From: Diadema setosum | Taxonomy: Eukaryota; Echinodermata; Echinoidea; Diadematoida; Diadematidae | NCBI GenBank assembly: GCA_033980235.1 | Contig: CM067065.1 | Coordinates: forward strand, 22,643,337-22,707,336 | Direction of reading: 5' to 3' | Length of the DNA stretch: 64,000 bases | Shown: positions 49,095-60,379 of the stretch, piece after piece | How positions within the stretch are numbered: position 1 is the first letter of the stretch | Layout: each line of letters begins with the position of its first letter | Position numbers and translations under genes: made by a program | The notes under the pieces: generated by a model | What the model was told of the DNA's origin: nothing | The model's input: the letters and a program-made list of their open reading frames with translations, nothing else | Database searches by the model: none

Positions 49095-49892
49095 TATGTA
49101 TATGTATATGTATGATTACGTATACAATGTATGTCATTGCGGTCATTAGGATGTCTGTCTATTGTGTTGCACAGATTCGTTTTTATTTTTATTTTTTTAC
49201 ATTATAGAAACAAGTACACTTCCTAAAGATGGGACGTAGAGGAGATAACTTTTGAGGACAGAAGTTTCATGCTCCATTGATTCAAGATAGGCCAAGAATT
49301 CTGTCGTATTAAAGCATAATGTTTCTCTCTTGACGTCATTTGATTGACAATATTAAGAAGCAATGGATAGTAAACCTTCTCTGCTCCCTTCTAGATCAAA
49401 ACAAAACCCAATGATCGTGAAAACAAACCTGAACAAAGTTTACCATCTACTTTTCTTTTCTCTCGAGAAAAGGTGATTATGATGTCAATAACCAATGAAA
49501 TAAAAGTTCTGTGGAATTATGAGACTCTTCATTAAATAATTTCCTTTATGTCTCCCTTGATGATTTCTTTGCTTAATACAAGATTATCTATATCAAATAC
49601 ATACACACTTCACGATTGCTGAAGACTTTAGAAAGTTCCTTTGTAGATCTTCGATGAGAATGACTAGTGTGTTTGGAATATTCGTCATAATAGGAGATTT
49701 ACAGTCAAATACAATAATTCCCTCTTTAGATTTTATTTTTCTTCAAGCAAAAACGTGGTTTTGTTGCCCTACTTATGTCTTGTATTAATTGGGACAATGG
49801 TCTTCGGCTTTCTTTTTGAGGGGAATGAAGGGGAAGGAGGAGGATCAGAAACAATGAATGCTTGAAATATTTCACTAAGTGTTGTGGCTCCA
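49095..49892. other. Intergenic; nothing recognised
   Basis: AT-rich sequence without exon, domain or repeated element. Confidence 0.5.
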
Positions 49893-50147
49893 TTAAAGGG
49901 GATGGCTAGTAACCGATCAGTGGGAATCAGTGGGAATGCTGAGGGATGATTGTTCCAATCCTTGTGGGATTCATTTAAGAGTATATTATATATCTACTGT
50001 TGTTTGAAAAGTATTTGCTTCAGAACGGTCTCATAATCAAATAATGTGCAGATTAATGCCTCTTTACTGACCAGGCACGCTAACCTGGAAACATTAAACT
50101 GCACTTTACTTGAATATGAGACCATTCTGACGCATTTTTTTTTTCGC

Positions 50148-50222
<75 letters not shown>

Positions 50223-50314
50223 GTACTCTTAAATGAATCCCACAAAGATTGAAACAATCATCCTCCAGCCTTCCCACTGATTCCCACTAATCAGTTACTA
50301 GCCACCCCCTTTAA
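49893..50314. mobile_element. TTAA-flanked MITE, family 3 (TTAAAGGGGATGG)
   Basis: 422 bp with inverted ends of about 95 bp (TTAAAGGGGATGGCTAGTAA and the complement of TTAAAGGGGGTGGCTAGTAA), TTAA at both edges, and a (TA)n core at 50,154-50,220. It shares the terminal TTAAAGG with families 1 and 2. No ORF. Confidence 0.75.
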
Positions 50315-50558
50315 AGAACAATATTTGGGGGTTACTTTGCCATGGGTAATGGTCAACACTACTTAGGACATTCTTTTTTCATCAGATCTGGAACTGTGAC
50401 ATATTGGATGGAGCTGAATGATTTTAGCACGTTATCAATCTTTGTTTTTGTTTTTTTCCGTGTATATAACAGTAGAGAAGTAGCTACTAAAATTTGTTCC
50501 CGAGAGATATTGTATACTTAGGGACGTACATGTATAACCATGGGGGAAGGTAATAGTT

Positions 50559-50806
50559 GAAGAGTTTGATCGCAAAAAACGATATGTCCATTTTTGAAGA
50601 TTTTGTAGTACGGTCTCTGTAATAAGGTACAAAACAATACCTTTTAAATGATATATTGGTCACTACATTATAAAGATACAATTTTGAAGTTACGGTCAAA
50701 AGAAGCAAACATTTTCTTATTATTCTCTTTGTTTTTCTTGACCTTTAATCGCAAATATCTCCATTTGGCAAATATGGACTTATCGGTTTTTGAGAACAAA
50801 CTCTTC
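50559..50806. mobile_element. 247-bp MITE, copy 5
   Basis: 248 bp, more diverged in both ends (TTTGATCGCAAAAAACGATA). A fold-back retroposon inserted just at its right terminus. Confidence 0.8.
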
Positions 50807-50811
50807 AGTTG

Positions 50812-50918
50812 CAACTGATTGACAAATTGCCCTACATCGACGTAAATAAATAAATAGGGCAATTTGTCAATCAGTTGCAATGAAAACATCTCGACGGAAA
50901 AAAAAAATAAATTTGAAT
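50812..50918 (+). mobile_element. Short fold-back retroposon
   Basis: Flanked by a 14-bp direct repeat AAACTCTTCAGTTG (50,798-50,811 and 50,919-50,932). Contains the outer arms of the 41,686-42,049 element, a deleted centre, then GAAAACATCTCGACGG and an A-rich tail. Arm and tail match that element. Confidence 0.75.
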
Positions 50919-50932
50919 AAACTCTTCAGTTG

Positions 50933-51206
50933 TTGCTGAGCTGTGCAACACTGAAAATGATATCAATCCCAATAATGTTGATGTACTGGATTTATCTCTG
51001 TTTGGATCAATGCTCAACTTACCCCTGTCTGACACAACGTATTACGTACCCCAAACATTGCACCAACTTACCCAATATGCTGAGTAAGACAGTTAAGACA
51101 TTTGACCTCTGTTTTTTCAAAGCTCGTACTGAATTTCTTTTTGGGATAGCACGCATGTACCAGCTATGAAATGTTTACAAGGATTGCATAAGTGAGCAAT
51201 ACACTA
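50933..51206. other. Spacer left of the DIRS element
   Basis: About 270 bp with no recognised feature; a 79-codon frame here has no domain. Confidence 0.4.
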
Positions 51207-51366
51207 AATTCTATTACGTAATACTCGTATAAGTCTTCAGAGGTTAGCATTTCCCAGGTGTTTAAGGCAGTGAAGTCACATAATGAAATTCAAAGTAGGT
51301 AAAAATTCCAGGCAGTCCCAGTTGGCTATAAATACCCGTGTCAGTGAGCAGTAACCATCTTTTTCA
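51207..51366 (+). repeat. DIRS left terminus and inverted terminal repeat
   Basis: 51,239-51,366 is the inverted complement of about 60,380-60,508 with very few differences. The outermost 44 bp, 51,207-51,250, are perfectly complementary to 59,975-60,018 of the ICR. Confidence 0.9.
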
Positions 51367-51369
51367 AGT

Positions 51370-51708
51370 GTGACGGCAGTGAATTATACCAGGGAGGTGA
51401 GATACCTCCCTGATTATACATCTCAAACTCCAATGTCTAGTGATCAGGAAGACGACGCTACCTCTCAGCCCCCATTCCCGCGGGGAGATCAGGGCATTGA
51501 AGGCCGCCTTGAAGCTCAACTAGAGAGACCGAGATACTCTCCCGCTTCATGGATAGGGCGGCGGCACACCGTGGTAATGACAAACGGCATGCGAGCCATG
51601 CCAGCTGGTGCAGGAGAGCTTCTCCTCCCGGCGATTAGTCCGGACATGCGAGCCATGTCCGCGGGGACAGGGGCGCTGCCCCGCCCATCGAAGACTTCAG
51701 CGAGCTAG
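51370..51708 (+). pseudogene. DIRS ORF1 (gag-like) remnant
   Basis: An open frame follows directly after the left repeat; the first ATG is at 51,433 (MSSDQEDDATSQPPFPRGDQ). It is Pro/Arg/Ser-rich with two similar MRAMPAG and MRAMSAG motifs. The position fits ORF1 of DIRS elements. Further gag-like coding seems to continue in other frames to about 52,160, so it is frameshifted. Confidence 0.5.
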
Positions 51709-52567
51709 CCATCCCCATCGGCAGCTCAACAGACGACGATATTCTCATGTCAGCCTCCTTCCTGGCAAAACTGATTGCGTTGCCCTGTATGGGTGGCCTT
51801 GACTCTGCCCTTGTGGTTATGGTCATTTTGGCAACCGAATTGATCCGGATGTCATGTCCTTACAGCCAAACTCTTTCAAAGCCTGGTACCAAATCTGATT
51901 TTAACTTAAATTCTGATCTCATTTGGGCTAAATTCAAAAATTGGCTGATTTGCTAATGAAGGCAGTCACACTGCCCATATCAGAAGGTAAGTGCTCTATA
52001 AAATCGCGAAGCAAATGCTCAATTGCCATCGAATGCCCAAGCAGTTCTCACACCAAAAATCGAGAACAAAATTTGGGCGATCCTCCTTCACGAGGCCTTG
52101 GGTCTTCTGAGCTCCCAACTTCTACAACAATATGTAGTGAAGGGACTTCTACCGCATAGATAAATCCTTTCTGAAATCCACAGATCATGCACAGATATTC
52201 ATCCATGCAATTGACACAACGAGAATTTTAACAACTCACGTCACCATCGATGGCCCGACACTCCCGGGCTTTGCTTATCGTATGATCTGAGCATGCACCA
52301 TCGAGGTACCTTGAAACCCCTTCTCAACCCTTCTCAACAACACTTGCGCAGCAAGTCGATTCCACTTGGTAGAAAGTTGTTCAGAAAGACATCTGAGAAA
52401 AATTGACAAGTGTCACATAAGCATACATTGTGTGTCATGAATGTCTCTACGCAAGCCAGCAAAAAAAAAAAAAAAAAAAAAGATGAGTACTGTCGAAAAC
52501 TATTCAGTGCTGGAAATCTCAAGCTTTCCAAAGATGACTGGTCAAAATAATTCCCGAGCCTTGGATA

Positions 52568-53448
52568 TTGGCCACAATATTTGGCTATGAAGCCAATAAT
52601 TTCATTTCAACCCATACCAATAAATTTTTCCTCTACAAAGTGTACATTCTACCGAGGAGGAAAAGGCAACCCATGAAGAATTGTCTCCGAACATTCTCGC
52701 AAAGCAAGCTATTAGAGAGATTCCTCACGTGGAGTATCAACTCTATTCTAGCGCTACCAAAGACTGGCGGTCTAAGTCCAATCATAAATTTGGAAAACTT
52801 AAACAAATTTGTAAGATACGAACACTTCAGAGTGGAACAGTTTCGCTTGATTACGGCCTTAATGTTGCCCCTCCAAAGGGTGCATATTATTTATCCGTAT
52901 CCGTTCACCTTGTTCATCAAGCATAGTCTTTCGAAGGGAAATACTAAGTAGTATTTTCACTGCATTCCTTCAGTGCCTTCCATCTGGCCTTAATTCGACC
53001 CCATGGAATTTCCTCAAAGTTATGAAACCTGTCTTTGCCTCGGTGAGTAGTGGCATTAGAACAATCACCTATTTCGATGATATCCATATTCTTTCTCACA
53101 CCAGAGAAGAGTGTCTTGACAAAGCCAATGATCAACTTGTCACCCTTAAAGAGTTTCAGTAAGGATTTCGACAAATCCAGTTTCAACCCAAAGCACGTCG
53201 AGACCTTCCTTGGTTCTCATATTAATTCCCAGCAAATGATTTTCAGTTTTTTCCTCAGAACAAGATTGACAAGGTTACTGCCCTTGGAAATCCAATCTTG
53301 TATGGCAACGAAACCAAATTTCGGGATTTTAATGCCTTCCACAAAGAAATTTACATTCTCGTCACTTGGGACTAGAAAAAATAAATCAACTAATGCTCTG
53401 CGTAAAGCAGAAGATGACATCGACACGAAGTTTGGTGTCGTTATCTAG
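52568..53448 (+). pseudogene. DIRS reverse transcriptase remnant
   Basis: LPKTGGLSPIINLENLNKFV at 52,751-52,810, followed by RYEHFRVE, is the DIRS/PAT-type RT opening (KK.GG.RPVINLK.LN.FV.Y.HFKME). A frame switch then gives GAYYLSVSVHLVHQ, the DAYF.vPvHp motif, and later LPSGLNSTPWNF and TYFDDIHIL (YFDD box at 53,070-53,081), then HTREEC. Stops and frame changes show it is inactive. Confidence 0.75.
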
Positions 53449-53576
53449 TCATGCGATACAAAACATTCTTTGGTGGTGGCTGTCTCGCAAGACAAAGAAT
53501 TATTTTCCACCTTCATTAGCATGATAATTTCAAGCGATGCTTGCATCTCAGTATGGAGAGTAGTTAATTCTGAACA

Positions 53577-54030
53577 ATGACAATTCCTTTGCTCAGAGAG
53601 TCTGGAGTGCCAAACAGAATTCCCCGCATAGCAATGTGTGTGAACCTCTTGCAATTCAGAACGGTCTTGAAGCCCTGTGTGGCTCGTGAACAAAAAATGT
53701 GCCTATTCATAATTCGGTCAGACATTTCTACAGCTAGTAGCATACCTGACCCGAACGAATTCACGACCAACATTGGAATTGGTGTCTAGCAATTGGATAT
53801 CAGCTTCACATTCAACAGATGTAGATAATTCTGAAGTTTTTCTGCTTGTCTCGCAGAGACATGAACAACTAATTACTATTTTACATGTTCTTCACCACAC
53901 AATCCACAAACTCTACATATGGATTAGCAACACTCCTCATGTCAAATGGAAGCCAAGTCTTATTGCCCTGAATTTTGATGCCTTTTTCCTTACCCTAGAA
54001 CGTTTTCAGTCCTCCACAAGCTTCAACTGA
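53577..54030 (+). pseudogene. Possible DIRS RNase H region remnant
   Basis: Frames reading IAMCVNLLQF, REQKMCLFIIRSDISTAS and, after a frame change, further sequence resemble the 'HINVLEL...DNSTAvsYiN' part of DIRS RNase H domains. Degenerate; placed mainly by order after the RT. Confidence 0.4.
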
Positions 54031-55064
54031 ACAAGGTGACCTGAGCAATCCTCACTGCCCCAATGGTGGCGGCAGCCATGGGTCTCCTATCGCTCAAAAT
54101 GCGAATAGCCCCACCTCTATTACTCCAAGAGAAAATTCTTGCCCCACACCCTCACCCACCGACGAGCCTCCAGCTCACACTAGCCGCCTGCATGGGTGCT
54201 CTCTGCTAGCGATGACAAGTGGCAGACACATCGCAGCACATTGAAAAGCTCCTTTCATCATCATGGCGAGACAATACCAATAAACAAAACAAATGAGGGT
54301 GCTTGAAGACAGTAGCAATGTCTGTATTCTGAACAATCTTGTGATCATTTTTAACCCGTCTACAGAACACGTTGTCAACATCTAAGCCTATAGCATAGCC
54401 TTTCAACAAAGCCCACTCCACGATTTTTTTTTTTTACTCATAGACCTTCTCGGTCTTCCATACTACCTGAAACCGAGAGCTATGACATAGGCAAACAGCC
54501 CCTATAGTCAGACTTATGAAGGGCGTATCTAACTCCGACCCTCGCAAGCCTAAATACAACAACACTTTGGATGTTTCAATTGTTTTGAATCACTTTTTAT
54601 CGTTTCAAGATACCTATGAACTATAGATTCCTTCAGTGCCTTGAGCCAAAAACAATTTTCCTAGCTCGTTTCGGCAAAACGTACACAAATGCTGAGACAT
54701 CTAGTTCTTATGACATTACCGGAAGATGATGCCACGTTTGCACATTAGAGATATGGAAGGTATACCTCTAACCAGGTAATTAAAGTGCCTTCTTTTACCT
54801 CCAACCCTAAACTCTGTGTTCCGATCAACTCTTCATGAGTATATTAAATGCACAGAACATCTCCAACGAGCAAGTTCAGAAAGCAAACTCATAATTTCTC
54901 CGAAACATCCCAACAAATTGGTGACGACAAGCATCTTGGAGCGGAGGCTGAAAGCCAGTCCCTCGCAGCTGCTTGTATAAACACTTAAAATATAACTAAT
55001 ATACTGTCAATAGCTGTACGTATACATCCCTGTACACTGTACTGACTGCTGCATACAATTAGGT
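54031..55064 (+). other. Decayed DIRS interior
   Basis: Between RNase H-like and recombinase remnants, no frame is long enough to recognise. DIRS elements usually carry a methyltransferase-like domain and the recombinase N-terminus here. Confidence 0.4.
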
Positions 55065-55426
55065 ATGAATGTATTGTTGCTATGGGAACATGTACCGAGT
55101 TTCTTCTGTCTTCGAGATCAGTATGAAAGGGTACCACAGGACGTACCTCGTGTTCATATACATAAGGATTTGGGAGCACAGTCATCCCGCGTTCATCCCA
55201 GACTCTGGTCTGGTAAGACATCCACGGATGCTTATGAAAGTTGTATCACATTCTCAGCTCATAGCTACAGAAGCGCCGCAACTTCTAAACTTTCGCGCAT
55301 GAAGTATAAAGGTCATAATGAAATCTTGTCCACAACTGACTGGACGAACGCTGGTACATTTTGAACCTTCTACCTTCTAACAATTGATTCCACATTAGTT
55401 CAACAATTCTCAGTTCTGCTGAGTTA
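55065..55426 (+). pseudogene. DIRS tyrosine recombinase C-terminus remnant
   Basis: FSAHSYRSAATSKLSRMK contains the H-x-x-R motif (His at 55,260-55,262) of tyrosine recombinases as seen in DIRS elements. EILSTTDWTNAGTF and then TFY follow; the Tyr at 55,371-55,373 matches the catalytic nucleophile, but TGA at 55,362-55,364 interrupts the frame just before it. The coding remnant ends shortly left of the nested LINE. Confidence 0.75.
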
Positions 55427-55652
55427 GAAAGATACATGTAAATTGTGATAGTATGTGTATACCTGTATATTAATAATAATAATAATAAACTGTGCTTGTA
55501 TAGCGCATATCACATTCAGGGAGAAGTCTCTATGCACTTTAAGAATGAAACAATACAAGTAAAGGAAGTAAGGTGAAAATGGGACAGGTAAGTAAACAAT
55601 AGAAAATTAAGATTAAGCTGACACTGAGAAACACTGATGGCCCTGAGCCTTA

Positions 55653-58600
55653 TCATTGCAAAAATAAATATGTTTTCACCATTCTTCTAAATGAATTAAT
55701 TGTTTCAGCATCTTTAATTTTATCAGGCAGACTGTTCCATAATTCTGCTGACGCTACAGCAAATGTTCGTGCTCCGTAAAATTTTGTGACAGTCTGGGGA
55801 CAAACTAAGAGAGACTTGGATTTTGAGCGAAGATTTCTAGTCGGATGATACCTTTGGATGAGGTCTTGGAGATATGTGGGGCCCAGACCCTGTAAGCATA
55901 GGAAAGTCAGCGACAGTATTTTGTATTGCACACGGACCTTTATTGGTAGCCAGTGCAATTCATGTAAAATAGGAGTGATGTGGTCATGCTTTTGAGCATG
56001 TGTCACCAATCTCGCAGCAGAGTTTTGTATCCTCTGAAGCTTGTTTATTTGCATGTCAGGAAGACCATACAGAATACTATTACAAAAATCAATACGTGAC
56101 ATCACATGAGCGTGAACAAGTCTCTCTACTGATTTCCGGTTTAAATACTGTCGTATTGTCCCAATTTTATGGAGTGCGAAGGATGCAGCTTTACAAGTAT
56201 CATTTATGTAAGAATTCAGCGTAAGATGTTTGTCGAGTCTGACACCTAGATTTCTAGCAGAGTCGGCAACTGTATTAACAACTCCTTCATCCAGTGTAAC
56301 AGATTCAAGTTGATTACGTTGTCTAAATCTACTGGTAAAATGAAGAACCTCAGTTTTATTTGCATTAAGTTTGAGACAATTGTGAATAGACCAATGCTTT
56401 ACATCTGAAATGCAAGCCTGTAGCTTCTGAATGGCATCATTTTGCCTACCACCTTCAATAAATACATAAACTTGAGTATCATCAGCATACATCATACAAT
56501 TCAAATTGTGATGTGAAATGATGTCCTGTAGTGGAGCAGAGTACAATGTAAATGCTAAAGGGCCAATTACCGACCCTTGTGGGACACCATGGGTAGATGA
56601 ATAAACCTGGGATTTTGAGTCCCCAATAACTACACAATGACTTCTGCCTTCAAGATAAGATGCGATTAGCTTCAGTGCATTTCCGGTAAATCCATATCTT
56701 TCTTCTAGGCGCGATACTAACATTTGTTGGCTAATGGTATCAAATGCACCTGTGTAGTCAAGAAGGAGTAAGATTGCCTCATGTCCCCTATCAAGAGCTA
56801 ACAATATATCATTTACAACTCTAACAATAGCAGTTTCACAGCTATGGTAAGGTCTGTATGCAGATTGAGCACTAGCAAACAAATTGTTATTCATCAAATA
56901 GTCCTGCATTTGAGAGACCATTAACCGTTCAAGCAGCTTCCCAAGGAACTTCAAGTGAGCAATGGGACGGTAACTTTTCAGGACTTCTGGATCAAGCTTG
57001 TCTGATTTCAACAGAGGAGTGATGTGAGCAAACTTTAACGTGTCCGGAAAATAGCCATTAGTCAGGGAAATGTTGACAATCTTGGTGAAAAATGGAATCA
57101 GTTCCATGGAGCACTTTTTCAGAAGATCACTTGGAATAGGATCGAGCCCACAGGTTGTTGACTTTGAAGCAGACAGTACCCTGAGAACTTGATCTTCCGT
57201 GACAGCATGAAACTCCTCAAATCTTTGTTCAGTCATCTGAAATGCGATATCAGCTATCTCTCGATAGGAGGTTTCTCGAAGGGAGGTTACTATTTTCTCA
57301 GTTTTATTGGCAAAGAATGTACAAAAACGGTCAGCTAAGGATGGACTTGAATTATCATCCTTAGGTAAAGTTCTAGTAGATTTGGCCTGACACAATCTAT
57401 CAACTTTATGGAAAAACTCCCGAGGACCACAGTCCTCGAGTTCCAACGAATAATATTTCCTCCTGGCCTGAAGTAGAGTTTTATTATATTTTGCAGCTGC
57501 ATGAACAAAGATTTCATGATCGATTTCCAGCCCAGTACTACGCCAGCGTCTTTCCAACTTCCTAAGGTGTTTTTTAGCCTCACGACAGTCACTGTTGAAC
57601 CATGGTGACTGCGGTCGAGATGTAATTGTTCTATTAATCACAGGAGCATGCTTATCAAGAAGGTTCTCAAGTACCGACTCATATTGATTGATAAGTTCAT
57701 CTACATCATCTGGGGGACAAGTATACAGTTTGGACTGCAGAATGTCTTCACGAAATGAAACAATATCTATGTCCTTCAATTTCCGAAACCGAATTCTGGT
57801 TTTTATAGGTTCGGGTTTGCCCACTGAAAGAGAGCAAATGATGGCTGAATGGTCAGACGGTAGATAATTAGTGCAAGATGTCTGACAGACTATGTCTTCG
57901 GAAGTTCGGGTGAAGACCAAGTCCAGTGTGTGCCCTTTCACATGGGTTGGAAAATCAATGAGCTGTTTAAGATTTGCTCCGGCAGTTATGTCCAAGAACA
58001 TAGATGCCTCGGGATCATTCTCATCTTCAAAATGAAAATTGAAATCACCTGCTATGACAAGAAAATTTGGTTCAGTCATCAATCTTTCAAGAAGGGTGGA
58101 AAACTCTTGAAAAAATATTGGAGCAGTGATCCTTCCATCTCTTTTCCTCTGCGGACGGTAAACAACAACCAGACGAAGTGGCTTCAGCAGTTTCTTCCCA
58201 GTGAGGAGAAGATTCATGTATTCAAATGATTCTGGAGTTTCACACTTTTCTTCCCGTACGTTAAAGCTCCTATGCAGGCAGACACCAATACCACCACCAT
58301 GTCTGTCAGTTCGTGGGGAATGAAGAAATTGATAAGAAGGGAGAGTTGCTCCTATATCTGCCAAAGACCGGTCATCACGGGCGTCACCAGTTAGCCAAGT
58401 CTCTGTTATAGCCAGTATGTCAATATTGTGGGAAATCACCAAGTCCGAAATCATATGGGACTTGTTCTTAATGGATCTCGCATTCCATAATGCAAACTGA
58501 GAAAGATGAGATACTTCACGCCGTTTCTCTCTATGTTGTACACTTTGAGATGACGGAGCCCTGTTGTTTCTGATTTGCTTTTGAATTCGACGTCCTCCCT

Positions 58601-59036
58601 TAACTCCTCTATGAGTGGGGCGCTTAGAAGATATTCCAAGTGACTTTAGTGTGGACCATAACGTTGCATCCACTAAAGTGGCGGAAAGGGGTCTAAGGTT
58701 CAATAATTCTTCCCTATCATATTTGATGTGTTCCTTGGACGAACACTGCCAAGACAAAACAGCTGGTGATGAATCATTGTGTTCATGACTGAGTGAGGAA
58801 TTGCTTCGCTGTAGAGGGCCTGGATTTGGATGGATGTCGCCATGTTTTATTAGTTCAATGCGAAAACTGCTTGTACCATTGGTATGATACAAGACTCTTC
58901 CTCCAACAAAAGACCTCAAAGAGTCTTCTGTATACCCTTTTTTAACTTGAATGTGTTCAGTCAAGCAGCCCTCATTGAAGTTGAAAGTGCAGCATAAAAG
59001 AATCAGAGCAAGGGGTGTAATCCTCCAAGACACCAT
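55653..59036 (-). CDS. LINE ORF: 2A-like leader, APE endonuclease, reverse transcriptase
   Basis: 1127 codons without a break. Residues 1-24 look like a secretory signal (hydrophobic ITPLALILLCCTF). Residues 67-74 are the 2A-like DIHPNPGP. About 175-402 is an APE-type endonuclease (N185 in WNARS, E212 in TETW, Y293-R294, GDFN 330-333, SDH 394-396). About 640-900 is the reverse transcriptase (D760 in LLDYTGAFD, GVPQGSVIGP 817-826, YADD 850-853). A C-terminal domain with LPDMQINKLQRIQNSAARLV is typical of CR1/L2 elements. This protein nicks target DNA and copies its RNA there. The intact catalytic residues suggest recent activity. No separate ORF1 is seen. The first Met fits the hydrophobic leader. 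Confidence 0.92.
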   Translation of the reverse strand: MVSWRITPLALILLCCTFNFNEGCLTEHIQVKKGYTEDSLRSFVGGRVLYHTNGTSSFRIELIKHGDIHPNPGPLQRSNSSLSHEHNDSSPAVLSWQCSSKEHIKYDREELLNLRPLSATLVDATLWSTLKSLGISSKRPTHRGVKGGRRIQKQIRNNRAPSSQSVQHREKRREVSHLSQFALWNARSIKNKSHMISDLVISHNIDILAITETWLTGDARDDRSLADIGATLPSYQFLHSPRTDRHGGGIGVCLHRSFNVREEKCETPESFEYMNLLLTGKKLLKPLRLVVVYRPQRKRDGRITAPIFFQEFSTLLERLMTEPNFLVIAGDFNFHFEDENDPEASMFLDITAGANLKQLIDFPTHVKGHTLDLVFTRTSEDIVCQTSCTNYLPSDHSAIICSLSVGKPEPIKTRIRFRKLKDIDIVSFREDILQSKLYTCPPDDVDELINQYESVLENLLDKHAPVINRTITSRPQSPWFNSDCREAKKHLRKLERRWRSTGLEIDHEIFVHAAAKYNKTLLQARRKYYSLELEDCGPREFFHKVDRLCQAKSTRTLPKDDNSSPSLADRFCTFFANKTEKIVTSLRETSYREIADIAFQMTEQRFEEFHAVTEDQVLRVLSASKSTTCGLDPIPSDLLKKCSMELIPFFTKIVNISLTNGYFPDTLKFAHITPLLKSDKLDPEVLKSYRPIAHLKFLGKLLERLMVSQMQDYLMNNNLFASAQSAYRPYHSCETAIVRVVNDILLALDRGHEAILLLLDYTGAFDTISQQMLVSRLEERYGFTGNALKLIASYLEGRSHCVVIGDSKSQVYSSTHGVPQGSVIGPLAFTLYSAPLQDIISHHNLNCMMYADDTQVYVFIEGGRQNDAIQKLQACISDVKHWSIHNCLKLNANKTEVLHFTSRFRQRNQLESVTLDEGVVNTVADSARNLGVRLDKHLTLNSYINDTCKAASFALHKIGTIRQYLNRKSVERLVHAHVMSRIDFCNSILYGLPDMQINKLQRIQNSAARLVTHAQKHDHITPILHELHWLPIKVRVQYKILSLTFLCLQGLGPTYLQDLIQRYHPTRNLRSKSKSLLVCPQTVTKFYGARTFAVASAELWNSLPDKIKDAETINSFRRMVKTYLFLQ
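58815..58838 (-). other. 2A-like ribosome-skipping motif in the LINE ORF
   Basis: Codes for D-I-H-P-N-P-G-P (residues 67-74). The 2A consensus is D-V/I-E-x-N-P-G-P; His replaces Glu, a variant I recall from APE-type LINEs of marine invertebrates. Skipping would release the first 73 residues, including the signal-like leader, from the endonuclease-RT protein. Confidence 0.7.
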
Positions 59037-59330
59037 TGTTCACTTCCAAGGGTGTCACTCAGTAGTATGGTTGAGCAAATATCAATAGGCCATGTTGTCA
59101 CTGTACAAGAAATATGGCCACTGGTCTCCAAATTCTGAATTGAAAACAGAAAATCTTTATGCTCATAGATCATAAAAAATAAACAAGTAAATAAGTCCAC
59201 AATTGGCCAGTAGGATCAGGAGGATATCCCAAACAGACTGATGTAAAATTAATCCAGTGGATCAAACAGTGTCACAAGAAAAAAGTCAAGACTGAGGAGA
59301 GGGGTGCAGGCAGCTGCTAGGCGCACACAC

Positions 59331-59974
59331 ACACATACATATTAGTATCTCAGTTAAGAACAATGTCATAATACGAGTCAGATAAGACACAAGACCATAA
59401 ATCACGTTACGTTGTGCATTGGAAAAATATAATGGCGACACATTATTCGGCCACTCGTTTAGGAGATTCGGTCCACCAAACTGATGAATTTAAACTCTAA
59501 TATCAACCCAAAATGCAATGGACTTGCCTCTAATTATTGCTGCAATATTACTATGCCGAGTATGAACTGGTTAATGTCTAATTCCTCCTTCAAATGTACA
59601 TGAATATTAAGGAACATGATTAGGATTATGTCTTGATTGGAAAATCGGTACAAGAGGTCCATTGTATTTGATTAATACGTTTTGTCTGTGCGCTATCATG
59701 CTTAATCCTGCTCCAGTTAAAGCACGCAAGGTATCAAAATGATATCATACTCAAAACCTATGCCTTGCACCTTATACTAGTAGGTTCTCAAGCAAACTTT
59801 GCTCGAGTTCTTCTCTTGTTTGCGACAATGTGTGTCACCATCGATAGACATTCTCTATATGCATGAGGAGTCACGACCAAAGTTTCAACCTTGTTGTGAA
59901 AACTGTCCATCATCCTTCTTGTCCTCTTGCCCTCACTCATGCAACTAGACTGACTTCTGTACGGAACTTTGAAC
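59331..59974 (+). other. DIRS 3' region right of the nested LINE
   Basis: The remaining DIRS interior between LINE insertion and ICR. No domain recognised; short frames only. Confidence 0.45.
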
Positions 59975-60091
59975 ATGCTAACCTCTGAAGACTTATACGA
60001 GTATTACGTAATAGAATTCCTAAATTATACAAGTAATAAGAAATATAATTAGAATTCTATTAGTATTAATGAAGTATAAGTCGAAGAGGTT
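59975..60091 (+). repeat. DIRS internal complementary region (ICR)
   Basis: 59,975-60,018 (44 bp) is the exact reverse complement of the left end (51,207-51,250). 60,015-60,091 (77 bp) is the reverse complement of the right end (60,502-60,578) with one mismatch. The two halves overlap by AATT, as if the ends had been joined in a circle. Confidence 0.95.
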
Positions 60092-60379
60092 CCCACCCAG
60101 CATCTCATTTGATCGATACCCTTCAGTTCTGAACCCTCCCTTTACAACACTGTACAGAAGTCAAAACTGGTGGGCCCTTATACTGTATGCTGATGTTCTG
60201 CTTAATTGCTTGACTTGAGATGTCCATACGTATAAGAATGTTCCGTGCCTTTGGAACAGCAATGATTTTGCTTTATTTATTGCTTGTCTGTATGATGAGA
60301 AGGACCAGTGAGCTAATTGTCTGCATTGCACCCAATACTGCATGGTGTTGCTGGTCTGTCTATTTAAAGCCGTATTCTC

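Larger units (their letters stand above)
55485..59330 (-). mobile_element. CR1/L2-like non-LTR retrotransposon, apparently full length
   Basis: A single long ORF with short 5' (about 300 nt) and 3' (about 170 nt) untranslated parts and a 3' end of TTA repeats (AATAAT on the plus strand at 55,470-55,488). The exact 5' limit, near the (CA)n at 59,326-59,339, is approximate. Inserted in the DIRS element, so younger than it. Confidence 0.75.

Noticed and set aside
55065..55364. Recombinase C-terminus as an independent host gene
   Set aside because: Its position between DIRS termini and the stop before the catalytic Tyr make it a transposon remnant.
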